Assembly: GCF_040939455.1 (NCBI RefSeq) | Contig: NC_134109.1 | Coordinates: 38,333,501-38,397,500, forward strand | Source: Microcebus murinus | Lineage: Eukaryota > Chordata > Mammalia > Primates > Cheirogaleidae | Direction: 5' to 3' | Length of the DNA: 64,000 bases | In this document: positions 23,574 through 35,009 of the stretch, piece after piece | How positions within the stretch are numbered: the first letter of the stretch is position 1 | How the letters are laid out: each line of letters starts with the position of its first letter | Position numbers and translations under genes: made by a program | Notes under the pieces: model-generated | What the model saw: only the letters and a program-made list of their open reading frames with translations | What the model was told of the DNA's origin: nothing | Databases searched by the model: none

Positions 23574-23598
23574 TATAGTAAGGAACTTTCTTACTATA
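23574..23598. repeat. Perfect 9-bp inverted repeat, 7-base loop
   Basis: TATAGTAAG (23574-23582), loop GAACTTT, CTTACTATA (23590-23598). Six bases separate it from the hairpin at 23540-23567. Confidence 0.95.
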
Positions 23599-23599
23599 T

Positions 23600-24525
23600 T
23601 AAGACCAAACGATAATATTTCCTTAAACGCCTGTTTTGGAAGAACCACTGTGTGACCAGAGGGAAGAAGGGGCAGCCAGTTTCTCCCTCCTTAGGCTTGC
23701 TTTTTTTCTCATCTTCTTAGTCTCAGAATAAGGAAGCAGCCTCTTTTATGCTTCATGGAAGTCTAAAGAGAAGTTTTCCGGGAGAGTGGCAGGGGCAGGG
23801 GTTGGCTAAGAAGAAAGGAAGGTAAGATTTCCATGGGCGCTCATGCAAGAGTCCGGGGAGTGCAAACTTGGCTCAGGAGGGCCAGCATTGCTGCCAGAAG
23901 GAGCCCACAGCCCTGGACTGGCCTGGACAGTGACACCATCTACTCTTCCCCCCAGCCCATAAGGGCTGGGACACTGTCACAGCCCCAGTGATCTGAGGCT
24001 CGAGGCCATGGCATGATGAAGTCACTCCGGCTGACTCACACTGGAGGACGATAGCAGGCACAGAAATTTCATGATGAAAGACAATATTCCTGACATGTCT
24101 CCCAGCACTCAGACTTTCCAGTGGATTTCCTTGAGCACAGTATTTCTGTCATCCAAACTGCAGAGAAATACTCAACGTTTCCTAAGTGAGGTGGGAAAAC
24201 TCACTGTGGGTGTAAAATTCTCATACTGCCCTCTTTTTCTCTGAGAGGCCCACGCATACTACTGAAGTGTAGGACTGAACCAGGCCTGGCAGGCACTAAC
24301 ATAGTGCTAAGGGACACCTGGGGACTTCAGAGGAAGTGATTTAGCAGCCAGAGCCAAATGTAACCTGGGGACACTTCCTGCTGGTCTGGCCCTGGGCTCC
24401 TCATCTTTCTTAACTGAACTTTAGTGGAACAGACATGCAAGTCCTATCTGGTTAGAGCCACCCGACTGGAGTGCTGCCATCAGCCCTGACCCTAAAGGTA
24501 TTTGAGTTTGAGACTCCAGATAAAA
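23600..24525. other. Intronic stretch, nothing recognised
   Basis: 0.9 kb of moderately GC-rich sequence without an assignable repeat or coding signal. Confidence 0.55.
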
Positions 24526-24530
24526 TATTG

Positions 24531-24882
24531 CTATGGACTGAATGTTTATGTACTCCTAAAATTCATATGCTGAAACCTAACCCCCAATGTGATATTTGGA
24601 GGTGGCGGCATTTGGGAGGTGATTAGGTCATGCGGGTGGGGCCCTCGTGAATGGGATTAGTGCCCTTGTAAAAGAGGCCCCAGAGAGCTGCCTCACTTTT
24701 ACCATCTGAGGACACACAGAGATGACACCAGGACGCAGGCCCTCACCAGACACCAAACCTGCTGGTGCTCTGACTTTGGACTTCCCAGCCTCTAGGTATA
24801 TGAGAAATAACTTTCTGTTGTTTACAAGCCTCCCAGTCTATGGTATATTCTGTTATAGTAGCCCAAATGAACTAAGAAATAT
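24531..24882 (+). mobile_element. Solo LTR of an ERVL-MaLR element (MST/MLT1 type)
   Basis: A near-complete LTR: 'tgctatggactgaatgtttatgt' at the start, 'gggaggtgattaggtcatgcgggtgggg', 'atgggattagtgcccttgtaaaagagg' and 'tctatggtatattctgttatagtagcccaaatgaactaag' at the end. These are hallmark MaLR LTR blocks in the right order. No internal region adjoins it, so it is a solo LTR left by recombination. Confidence 0.88.
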
Positions 24883-25029
24883 TTCAGACATTCAACAGTG
24901 AGAAGAGTGGAGAGGGAGGTGTCTATCTCTCTTCACTTTCTTCAGCTCTATGAAGTAGAACTACAAATGAAAAACTCATGTATTTCCTTCGAAGTAAGTT
25001 TCACAACTGGTAATTCCATTTATTTGTTT

Positions 25030-25150
25030 ATAGGCTTACACTAGAATACATGCTTCTTGTAGTCAGGGAGTGGGCCTATCATGGGCACTATTACATCCCC
25101 AGGTATGAAGTAGGTCTCCCTGAATATTTGTTGAATGAATAAATGAATGA
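25030..25150 (+). repeat. L2 3' end, plus orientation
   Basis: 'catgcttcttgtagtcagggagtgggcc' then 'acatccccaggtatgaagtaggtctccctgaatatttgttgaatgaataaatgaatga', the classic L2 ending with its TGAA-type tail. Confidence 0.75.
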
Positions 25151-25159
25151 TTGCATAGA

Positions 25160-28050
25160 TGGATAAAAAAATGAATATGGACCCATAAAGTTATGATTAC
25201 AAATTTATACCTCATGTAAATATATTGAAGACTTGTAAAGGACATAAAATGTGGGATGTAGAGGAAAGGCAATTTCCTCCAATGTGTCCTTGAAACCAAA
25301 GTAGTGATTGACGCTGAAAAAATATCTTTAAATGGTTTAGTGACTAATTTCCAATTCATGGACTTGGGGAGAATAGTCCATGAAAGGAAAATGCTGGGGG
25401 AATTCCTCTCCTACACAGGATCCCTCTCAACTTATAAAAACACCCGTTTTCCTGTGGTTCTGCCACTACACAGAGAAAAGTAGAATGCAGACGCCTCTTT
25501 ATAAGGTGATCGTGCAATGTTCTGTCCAAAATGGGACTCTGAGAGTACAAGGAGCTGTTACGGGATCACAGGAGCAAACTGGGACTTCTCTGGGCCAACG
25601 ATGACACGAGTTCTGACCCACCTCTTCGCCAGGTAAGTTAATCTAAGCTTAGTCAAGGCTGAAGTGATTTAGAAAATAATTCTTCTGTTGAAAGTGTTCT
25701 TTATCGAATCCTTCTCATTTTGAACTCTGATGAGTTTTTATCTTGAGAATTAATTCTTACACAAAGTAAATTATCTTGAGCTTCTCCAGTAAGTTTTTGG
25801 TTCTAGAATTAACTCTTAGAAACACAAAATGTGACACAGGTCACTCTTCCTGAATAACATATTGAGTGAGATGCTGTGAGAGTACTCTACATGGTAAGCC
25901 CACGAGTCTTCCTCTTTCTCTTTATGAAGACAGAATATAAACACATCTAACAGCTGCAGCAAATGGAACAAAGCACAGCGAGCAGCCCCTGAGACATACT
26001 TCAGAGGTAAAGCGCTTTGTAGCAGATTCACTACCTTTGGTCGTGCCACAGCACAAAGATTATACTCAGCCTTCCTGGCCACACAAAAAAAATTTCAGTT
26101 TTTCCCCATTCTTGCTGCCAAAGCTGAAATGCCAAGAAATGCTGGGAACCTGGCCTGTGATTATACACACTTCATATTTTACATTCTGAAACCCCAAGGA
26201 ACAAGCTGCAGAGAACAGAGTCCTACTTCTTAAGTGGCAGTTGAACAGATACAGCACTCAAGCTCTGCTGAGCGTGGCCGAGTATTTGCATAGGCAGAAC
26301 CAGACAAAGACCTCACAGAGCCTTCCAGTCTGTGGGCACCTTCCTGGCACAGGGGGCCGACCTCAGCTAACTTCTCTCACTTATTTCTGCTTTGTTATTT
26401 TTTAACCTTCTGAATTACTCAACCAGATTCTTACAGGAAAAAAAAAATCACCAGTACACACATAAATCAGTCACAAGGAAACTAAGTTACAACCTCTGAC
26501 GGGTTTGAACCTGTTCACAGATGGGAAAACAAAACTTCACTGTTCTTTAGGCCAGAATTGTATCTCCCAGCTTGTGCAGCAGTGAAATAAATGGACAGCC
26601 CCACGGCATTCAGATTTCGGGGTTGCTTTTGTTAAAATCTTCCTGTCTAGCTTTCTCAGTTCATTTCACCATCATAGTGTATTTTTTCCAATTCCATCCA
26701 GTGTGTAGGAGTTAAAAAAAAAAAAAAAAAAGCCCTGCTTCCTTTCTTTGCCATCCTTCACCCCCTCCCTCCCTTCCTTCAAGAATCAACACAAGAGCCA
26801 CGGACGGGTCCCTCAGGAAGGGCTCATGGTGGCCTTCCTCTAAAGGGAGAACTCCATGACTCAGTGTCACCTGCCTTCATCTACTGCTCAGCCCCATTTC
26901 TTTGTCAGAGGAGGGTTAAAATCCTCACCGGGTGAACTTGAGAGGTTGCAAGCTTCTCACTGCTTGGATTAAACCAAGATTTAATACCCCCTCCTGCTTC
27001 CTCTGCAGGATTTGGGGCTGGTGGTTCTGCTCCCATCTGTTCTTAGAGGACAGGAGCTGACTTTCGATTTTTCCTCCTTGATGTTATTTGGTGCAATGCC
27101 TATACAGAAAGGTGTCTGAAAAGTCGCTGGTGAATTAGCGAGCCATTTCTGCAAGACAGAGGACACTCTACATGGCCACGTGGAAGTATGTGCTTCTGCT
27201 CTTTAGTATAGTTGTAAATAATGCCTGAGACAACTGCTCTACATGTAGTGCTGGAAAGAAATCTCTCTTTGTAGCTATGTAACTGCAATAAACTTTTAAA
27301 AGACTGTTGCATACTCTGAAAAAACAGTTTCTCCAACAAGAGATAGCTTAATTCTTTACAGGGCTTGAACCCTCACCCACAGATCCTTCCAAGAAAAGAA
27401 AAAGTGTCTGAACTACTACCTTGATTTAAGGGTTTAGATCTTATCTCTCTAAAGACTTAGGAAAAATCTCTGTTCTTCAGGTATATACCACCAGTTGTTT
27501 TTCAGCAGGAAACACACTCAAACGCAGAGCTTGTGCACACACAGACCATTTCTGGAAGGACATACAAGGACATGCTTTGAGGAAAAGGAATTGGGAGGCT
27601 GAGGATAGGAGTATGAAGAGGATTTAGCGCTCACTGTCATCATTTTAGAAAAGCTAAAGACTGTTCTTTTTTTCATGTGCATACATTAACTTATCTTTTA
27701 ACATTAAATTAAAATGACATTGCTTTTTTGCCAATGAATGATACTGTGCTTCTACCCAACTTCCTATCATGTATCACTTCCTATCCCCAGACCAGTGTTG
27801 GCTCAGTTGCTAGAAATAAAACAGAAATGAAGAAATAAGAAATATGGCTTTGCTCTGTGCCAGAAATTGAGGGACACCAAGTGAAAACGAATAAGAAAAG
27901 CTCAAGATGCAAACTCTCCTGTAGCCATGACAAATAATGAAAGGAGAGGTATGAGTCTCTTGGGTTTTAACGACACACGTCCTCCCTGTGTGCCTACTGC
28001 CTCTCACGCCTCGCTGGCTGATTTCCCTTCTACCACCCATCCCCCACCCC
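25160..28050. other. Intronic stretch, mostly unassigned
   Basis: 2.9 kb with no exon, RNA gene or repeat that I can name, apart from an A18 run at 26714-26731. Weakly AT-rich. Possible old fragments were too diverged to call. Confidence 0.5.
26714..26731. repeat. A18 homopolymer
   Basis: Eighteen consecutive A. The sequence before it does not resemble a known SINE, LINE or processed transcript. Confidence 0.92.
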
Positions 28051-28057
28051 TTTGGCT

Positions 28058-28250
28058 TATTTTTTTAAATTTATTTATTTTTTTAATTATTTCAAAATAC
28101 TAAGGGGGTACAGACGTTTCTGATACATGGCTTGAGTCAGGGCTGTGAAAAGTGTTTATTGTCCCTCTTAGGTAGGTTTTGCCCCTCCCTTCCTTTCCCC
28201 CTCCCACTGCTTGATTTCCTATGACTTTGACTTCTGTCTGTGCGCTTGTG
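28058..28250 (-). mobile_element. L1 3' UTR fragment, minus orientation
   Basis: Starts with a T-rich tail, then 'tttcaaaatactaagggggtacagacgtttctgatacatgg', the antisense of the primate L1 3' end, followed by 'taggtaggttttgcccctcccttcc'. A 5'-truncated, moderately old copy. Confidence 0.75.
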
Positions 28251-28269
28251 TCTCTTTGAAGAATTTATC

Positions 28270-28640
28270 CTTGAAAGCCACAAAAGTAACACACTCTCAT
28301 CATAATCAGTGAGATGATACAAAAGTACATAATGAAAAATTAATAACCATTCCCCCCATTCCAAACTGTTTTGTTTCTGTTCTTTTACCATTTTATCCAT
28401 GCACATATCTATATACATAAGGCTTTTGCTGTTTTTGTTTTTTAACGGGATTAAAATGAACACACACACTACTCTTTAACTTCTTTTTTTCATTTCTTTA
28501 TCAGAGACCAACCACCCAGGTCAATAAATGTAGAGCCAACTCATTCTCTCAATAGTTGCATTATATTCTACGGTATGAGTGTACCATAATTCATTCAACC
28601 ATTTCCTTATTGCATCTGTCCATCTCTTAAATGGACTCAT
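28270..28640 (-). repeat. L1M fragment, minus orientation
   Basis: 'cattccccccattccaaac', later 'atagttgcattatattctacggtatgagtgtaccataattcattcaaccatttccttattg', which is antisense old-L1 wording. Confidence 0.55.
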
Positions 28641-28689
28641 TGTTGAAGTTTATTCTCTGAATCACTTTTCTTCTTAATAACTGATTATG

Positions 28690-28850
28690 TGTACAGAGTA
28701 TTAACTGATGCCAGATGCTGGGGAAAACAAGCCACATGAATTAACTATCAAAATAACTCCATGGAATAGGTAGTACTATTATCCCCAGGCTGTAGATTAG
28801 GAAACTGAGACTTAGAGAAATTAAAAGAGTTTATCTAATATCACAGCTTT
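28690..28850 (-). repeat. MIR element, minus orientation
   Basis: 'ctccatggaataggtagtactattatccccaggctgtagattaggaaactgagacttagagaaattaa' is the reversed MIR core in the usual order. Confidence 0.8.
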
Positions 28851-28924
28851 ATTTTCACACTGTCCCATGCAATAAACCTAGAGTACATGGCCTGGTATTT
28901 CCAACCTTGAGATGGATCGTTTGA

Positions 28925-29060
28925 CCAGGAGTGCCACAGGTACCTCTAATTCAACATGTTCAAAAGTGACTTCCTGGTCTCCCCATCTCCACGCCTATGT
29001 CTATCCTGTACTCCATCTTTGGCAATTCATCCTTTAGAACGTTACTGACTGACTTGAGTG
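28925..29060 (+). repeat. L2 internal fragment, plus orientation
   Basis: 'acctctaattcaacatgttcaaaagtgacttcctggtctccccatctcc' matches the L2 internal block that reads 'ctcaacatgtccaaaactgaactcctgat'. Confidence 0.55.
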
Positions 29061-29064
29061 GAAA

Positions 29065-30640
29065 ACATCTACCTTTTTAGAGAGGACTATGCACAGAAAC
29101 TCCTGGTTCTGGAATGTATGACTACCTTCTGTGTTTTCATGCACACACAGAGGCAAAAGCTATACTCACAAAAACATACAGGGATTAAATTCCTCTAAGA
29201 TCCACATAAAAAGAAACTTTGAACACCCTATTCTGAGATCATCACACCAATACTTAACTTCCCACCATGCCTGCTACCCTATACTCAGCATCAACAATAT
29301 GCAATTAAAGACTAAATCTTACCCAGGACAGGTAGCATGAGCTAAGAGCACCACAACTCACATTAGTTTAGTTAACCAACTGCAAGTTAAGATAGTTCTG
29401 ACTTTATAAGAGAAGAATGTGACATATCAACTGGATATTGATCCACCTACCTAGAGTGAATAATGACATGATGGCTTATGATTGCTCAGAAATCGGCCAT
29501 CATGAAGGACAGCCAGAATGAGCAATATCTGGCTAATGGCACTTCCTGCTTTGACAGGTGAACTAGGTTGGAAGACCCAGATTACCTTCAAAAATCTGCA
29601 AGGCCTTCTTGTAAAATATTTGCATTGTTTTTCAGTCCACCCCTTACAGGTGGTTCAGAACTGGTGAATGGAAGGCTACTGAAAAACACTGAGTCAACAT
29701 AAAAGGTACAATTTCCAATAGTCGCAGATACCTAAAAGTGGAGGAAATAAGTTCCTTTTTGCTTGGAGGTGTCTGAGTATAGAAGAAATGACTGTTCGGA
29801 AGATGTTAGATATTCATGCTTTGAAAGAGAAGGGGCATACTACTTTAAACTCCCTTCCAACCCGAGATTCTAGAATTTTATCAGTGGGACAAAATAAATT
29901 TTGATGCAAGTGTCAAAAATGGTGTAAAACAGTGACTCTGCATGAGAAAGAGCAGGTTTGGATGGGGACTCTGGGGGTTGGAGAAACGGTGCCAAGGGAG
30001 GAAAGAGATAGAAAAGGCCAGGCAGTCAAACCGACACCTTCCTATTGTTGCAAAACCCGCACATGTCTGGAACCAAACCTCCCCCCAATAACATTATATT
30101 CTCCAGGGTGTGGGGCAGCTTGCCCATCAGGTTTCACTAACTCTGCTTTGCAACTGAACCAAGACATTCATCATACAGGATCATTTTCGCCAAACAGTAA
30201 CAGGGCACTTGCACCAATTTATATTTCCACTTAGGAAGTTTACAGAAAAGTAAAATTCATTTGCAAGACAAAGGAAAACATTTCACTTTCAGACACACAC
30301 CGCAGACTACTTATCAAAAGGTAAACTATAGTACTGCATTCCATTCAGCTATTTATCCTGCCAAGTTCTAGTACTTGGATCCAGAAGTATGGTCTCAACA
30401 CACCTGGAAAACACACCTCCAAGACTAACATACATGGCTTAATAAGTCAAAAGAATGACACTGCCTTGGACTAATCCTCTACTGTTGTCTCGTGCCAGTC
30501 TACTGTGTGCTCAATTCCAGCAGGTTCTGTTTCCTTGGGACTGATATCATTTCCAGGTAGGTTTTGCACTAAAATAGCTACAAAGTACCTTGCTAAATGT
30601 AACAGACATTTTATAAAACCGAATATATGTATGAATGAAT
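29065..30640. other. Intronic stretch, nothing recognised
   Basis: 1.6 kb without a repeat or coding signal that I can support. Confidence 0.5.
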
Positions 30641-30644
30641 GACT

Positions 30645-31012
30645 GTTAAGGAATGTTTGTATCCCACCAAAATTCCTATGTTGGTTCACTAAGCCCTAAT
30701 GTGATGGTATTTGGAGGTGGAGCCCTTCCAAGATAATCAGAAGTTAGATGAGGTCATGAAAATGGTGTCCTGATGACATTTGTGACCCTATATGAAAAGA
30801 CATCAGGGATTTTGTGCCCTCCCTCTCTCCCCTCACCATACATGAAGACACAGCAAGAAGGCAGCCACCTGCAAGACAGGAAGAGAGCCCTTACAAGAAA
30901 CCGAATCAGTGAGCACCTCGGTCTTGGACTTCCCAGCCTCCAGAACCATAAGACATGAGTTTCTGTTTAAGGCACCTAGTCTGTGGTATTTGTTACGGCA
31001 GCCCGAGCAGAC
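30645..31012 (+). mobile_element. Solo LTR of an ERVL-MaLR element (MLT1 type)
   Basis: Order of blocks: 'gaatgtttgtatcccaccaaaattcctatgttg', 'taatgtgatggtatttggaggtgg', 'gaagacacagcaagaaggcagcc', 'cggtcttggacttcccagcctccagaacc' and 'tctgtggtatttgttacggcagcccgagcagac'. More diverged than the copy at 24531. No internal region is attached. Confidence 0.82.
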
Positions 31013-31462
31013 TTTGGGATTTCCGTAGAACTGGGATTCACAGATAAGGAGTGGTCACAGCTTGAAGGTCAAGGCTTTAAAGAACTTAACTGGTACAGCA
31101 GCAGGCTACCTATTTTTGACATTAGCATGTCAAAAAACACAGTATCACATATGATATCCTTTTCTAAAATAGCATTTTTAATTATTAAAAAAGATAACAT
31201 TTATTCACTACAGATGTTTGAAAAGCATTACAAAGAAAATAAAAATCACCTATACTACCTCAGACCCTCAGATACCCACTGTTGTGTTGGTATTGACACT
31301 ATTTTCCCTGAGAGGATGGGGTCTTTTTTTTTGGGAGGTTTCTTTTGACCACAACCACCATTATACTCACACATAGTCAACTGAAAGAACCCTACCTCTT
31401 GCTTTTTCGGGGTGTGACATTCAGCTGACTGTTTGGGGTGATGGACTTTCCATCTAAGCACT

Positions 31463-31866
31463 GTGGCTCACTTTGTCCATAACCTTGCAGAGAAGGCCCT
31501 GACACTGGTGAACGCCATTGTGACTTATTCAAAGCCTTGACTGGCCACGTTTTGGTACTACCTCAAGACTGAGCTCCCTAGAGCTCTTCAGAGCCTGAAA
31601 AAAACAGTCGATAGTGTGCAAACTGATAGCTTCAAACAGCTCACAGTTAAGGAGGCCGTGCTGAATGGTTTGGTGGCCACTGAGGTGTGGATGTGGTTTT
31701 ACAACGGAGAGATCACAAGCAAGCATGGTATCATTGGCTATAATGTTTGAAGGCCGATCTTTAACATCTGATTATATTTGGCTTATTATCTGAGTGTTTT
31801 TGGACCATGTGTGATCAGACTACTATCTGAATAAGATGTGTCAAAAACAAAACAAAAAAAAACAAA
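31463..31866 (+). pseudogene. ATP5MGP: Processed pseudogene of ATP synthase subunit g (ATP5MG/ATP5L)
   Basis: An intronless copy of the subunit g mRNA of mitochondrial ATP synthase, lying antisense to PRKCH. The frame reads from 31463 (ATG changed to GTG) as AHFVHNLAEK and ends KHGIIGYNV then TGA at 31748-31750. The C-terminal half (FKQLTVKEAVLNGLVATEV) is nearly unchanged. Damage: the start codon is lost, an Arg codon has become TGA at 31538-31540 (after YSKP), and eight codons are missing in frame between KTEL and PRAL. The 3' UTR follows ('ttggcttattatctgagtg', 'gaccatgtgtgatcagac') with a decayed poly(A) signal (AATAAG) and an A-rich tail ending about 31866. The parent gene has introns, so this is a retrocopy. 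It is dead as a full-length protein. The symbol is a label, not an official name. Confidence 0.93.
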
Positions 31867-32049
31867 CCTCTTACAAGGATACATCAGCTCTATATTGCTG
31901 CTATCTTCTCTACTGAGAAGCAATCCCACTTTAAGGACCCTCTACATTTTCAATGTGGATATCCACAGCCTATAATAGCAATATAGAATCATGAGTTGCC
32001 TATGGGGTAGCTGAGGATTAGCTGAAAGGGGCCCCAAGAAACTTTCTGA

Positions 32050-32150
32050 GATGAAGGAAATGTTCTATATATTATCTGGAGTGTTGATTACATGGTGTGT
32101 ACACATGTCAAAATTTATCAAATTGTACACTTAAGATAGATGGGGGGAAG
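32050..32150 (+). repeat. L1 3'-end fragment, plus orientation
   Basis: 'gaaatgttctatatattatctggagtg' and 'gtcaaaatttatcaaattgtacacttaaga' are typical of old L1 3' ends. Confidence 0.6.
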
Positions 32151-32239
32151 TGAACTGGAAAGATAACACTGATACCACTGTCAGAACATGTGTTTTGACG
32201 CTTTTTCTGAGAGTGGTAGCAGATAGAATGTTCAAAAGT

Positions 32240-32510
32240 GAACATTACTGAGCATGTAGTACATACCATGCCCTGGGCTAAAGGGCTGCCCCCCCCCCAA
32301 TTAATTCTACCAAATACCCTCAGGTGTACGTTTCTAGTATCTCCATTTTATCAATGAAGAAACAGAGGCTTAAAAAAAAAAAAGAAACAGAGGCTTAGAG
32401 AGGTTAAGTAACTTGCTCAGGATCCCACAAATGGAAGAGGCAGAACCAAGACTGGAAACAGGTTCATAACTCTGGAGCCCTGGCTCTCAGCCACAATGCC
32501 TGCCTTAAAG
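32240..32510 (-). repeat. MIR element with internal duplication, minus orientation
   Basis: Reversed MIR: 'taccatgccctgggctaaagg', 'tccattttatcaatgaagaaacagaggctta', 'gagaggttaagtaacttgctcaggatcccaca', 'agaaccaagactggaa'. The 15-bp segment AGAAACAGAGGCTTA occurs twice (32358-32372 and 32383-32397), separated by an A run, and there is a C9 run at 32291-32299. Confidence 0.85.
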
Positions 32511-33000
32511 TCGTGCAATGAGTGTAGTGTGCCTTTTGACTCGGCAGTCACACCTCCAGGAATCTTTCTAGGGAAAGAATCAAAGGCTAATCCAAATAGA
32601 TATGTATAAGGATATAAACACATAAATAATAATAGTGAATCCACTTAAACGTACTACAACTTAAGTAGGTTTATACACCAGACCGCTCTGCATCACTTAA
32701 TATTAGGTTCAAAAGACAATGTAAATACTTTCATGAAAATGGTCGTGGATTATTATGTGAAAAAAATTAGGTTAAAAATGTATATATATTATGACCTCAG
32801 TTTTTTTTCTTTTGAAAGTAAATATTGTACATTAAAAGACATTAAGGAAATATATCTAAAGAAAAATGGTTATCTTTCAGTGGTAGGATTATAGGTTATT
32901 TCATTTTTACTTTTAATATTTTAAATTTCAAAAACCACTACGTGTTACATTTGTAACTACAGAACCAAGAATAAATTTTATTTTAAAATTAAAAAAACAC
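32511..33000 (+). repeat. L1M fragment, plus orientation
   Basis: Forward old-L1 3' region: 'cttttgactcggcagtcacacctccaggaatctttctagggaaagaatcaaa', then 'tggttatctttcagtggtaggattataggttatttca' and an A-rich end. Confidence 0.65.
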
Positions 33001-33009
33001 AGTGAAAAA

Positions 33010-33785
33010 CCATTGCCCTCATAATGAATATATACTCAAATGAAGACTATCTATACACATTTTTATGAATAGAATTTTTTGCATGGCTTACTTTGAAGAA
33101 TAACTTTTGGGTGTTACTGTTATTCAATGATCTACACATAATTGTGGAAAAGGAAAATTGCCAAGATTTCTACCACAGTCATATGTGTAAAATATACACA
33201 GTAGGTTTAAGGAACCTACAAAAGCAAAGTCTAGTTTATAAAAATTATCTTGAAGACATTTTACCTTTACATTTAGCAGAAAGGTATACAAATTGAAATG
33301 GATTACTGTGAAGCCCTGTGACCACAGCAGACAAATCTGATGTATCTCTGACAGTGATTAGCATTGCCTTAAGCAAAAAAGTATACAACTTAAGCTTGCT
33401 GTAGATGCTATGGACCTAAGTCATCAAATGTAGAAATGGGGTAGAAGAAGCATGGCAGAGACCATCACTGCTTCTCAAACCCAACTAATATATGGCTCCT
33501 TTTTAATGAGCATTTGAGGAAACACTAAGTCTTTTCCTATGAAATACCTTCATTTGAGAATTACAATTACAAATCTTTATAATACATGAAAGAATTATTT
33601 ATATCACAAAAATCTAAAACTTTAAAATTATTGAAGAATTGGAACTATAATTTGAAAAACACTACTATGGATATACAAACACTTCTTTCACTAGATCAGA
33701 GAAAATTCTCAGCAGGCTTTCATTTATTTAAAAAAACAAAACACACTACCTTGAATTCTAAGAAAAGCATAGGTTTGGACCTGTG
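33010..33785. other. Intronic stretch, AT-rich, nothing recognised
   Basis: About 0.8 kb of AT-rich sequence with no supported feature. Confidence 0.5.
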
Positions 33786-33789
33786 TAAG

Positions 33790-33925
33790 CCAATAAATGG
33801 GCTGCTCTTCCCGAGCTGAGTACCATCTCACGATGTGGTTGTGAGGACTAGATGGGTTAATACAGAGGAGCTAAGAATACAGCCTGGGTTGTAGAAGATG
33901 CTCAATAAATGGTGGTGATCATAAT
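33790..33925 (+). repeat. MIR 3' half, plus orientation
   Basis: 'gttgtgaggactagatgggttaata' followed by 'gcctgggttgtagaagatgctcaataaatggtgg', the forward MIR tail. Confidence 0.75.
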
Positions 33926-33989
33926 ATAGTCTCAGACCTGATCTGTCATCTCAAAACAGGAAGAAGCACAGAGTTTGAAGCCTAGGTCA

Positions 33990-34345
33990 ATTCCATGAAC
34001 ACTTAAGAACACCTACCATTTCTGTCCTTGTCCTAGGTGCTGGGATTAGACAGCCATGGTCCCTGCCCTCAGATGGCAGCCCCTACGCTGAGGGGCACAG
34101 CCCATCAAAAGCGCTAAGGGAAGGGTATTATAGGTTGCCCTGGGAGCAGAGCAAAGGCACCTAACCTAGATAGAGTTTGGAGGGCAGGAGAGTCAGGAAA
34201 AGCTTCTCAGAGGAGGTGACAACTGAGCTGAGACTGCAAGGATTAGCAGCAGGAAGCTTGGCAAAGAGAGGGGGAGAGCATTCTAGGCAAAGGGAAATGT
34301 GTGTGTAAAGGCCTGTAGGGTGAGGGAATTCAGCACCTGCATGGA
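33990..34345 (-). repeat. L2 element, minus orientation
   Basis: Reversed L2 3' half: 'cctaggtgctgggattagacagccatggtccctgccctcagatgg', 'agaggaggtgacaactgagctgagactg', 'agagcattctaggcaaaggg'. It lies 80 bp from a plus-oriented L2. Confidence 0.7.
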
Positions 34346-34424
34346 TTCAAAAGGATATCACTGAGGTGGATTGCAGAGTTCCGCCATATAAATGCTCAAT
34401 ACACGTAGCTAGTATTCTACATTG

Positions 34425-34990
34425 CAGAACCCAAGCAAGAGGGCTTCGGTCATCTCCCCCCAGGCTCACCCAGTCACCCTGCCCCAGCCCACTGGTCCCT
34501 TTGCTGCTCCTCGACCAGGCTGTGCATGCTCCCTCCCAAGGGGCTGGCCTAGAATGCTCTTTGCCCAGATATTCACGTGGAGCTGCCTCCTCCCATCCTT
34601 AGGTCTCTCCTCATTTGCTCAAATGGCCCTTACCTGAGAAGCCTTTCTTAATCCTCTATGTAAAATAGTAAACCTTTGTTCCTAAGTTTTATCTTACTTT
34701 TACTAAGCTTTTTATTCATAAAATTTATCACTCCAACATTCAATATATTTACTTTTTCTGTTTGTCTGACTACTTGTACCAAAAGTTAAGCTCCCTAAAG
34801 GTAGGAGTTTTTGTCTGTTTTATTTCTTGTATTTTCCCAGAGCTTAGCACAGTGCTCTGGTACACAGTAGGTGATCAACAAATATGTATTAAAGGAAAGA
34901 ACAAACACCCTAAGCTTGAGGGCAGGGGCTGTCTTGATTCTCTTTTTACTCTGCAAGAGCCTGACATTTGCATCTGATAGGCATTTCATA
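34425..34990 (+). repeat. L2 element, plus orientation
   Basis: Forward L2 3' half: 'ctggcctagaatgctctttgcccagatattcacgtgg', 'tctcctcatttgctcaaatggcccttacctgagaagcctttctt', 'gagcttagcacagtgctctggtacacagtaggtgatcaacaaatatg'. A second short L2-tail-like piece (34940-35000) follows. Confidence 0.8.
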
Positions 34991-35009
34991 ACCATTTGTT
35001 GAACTGCAC

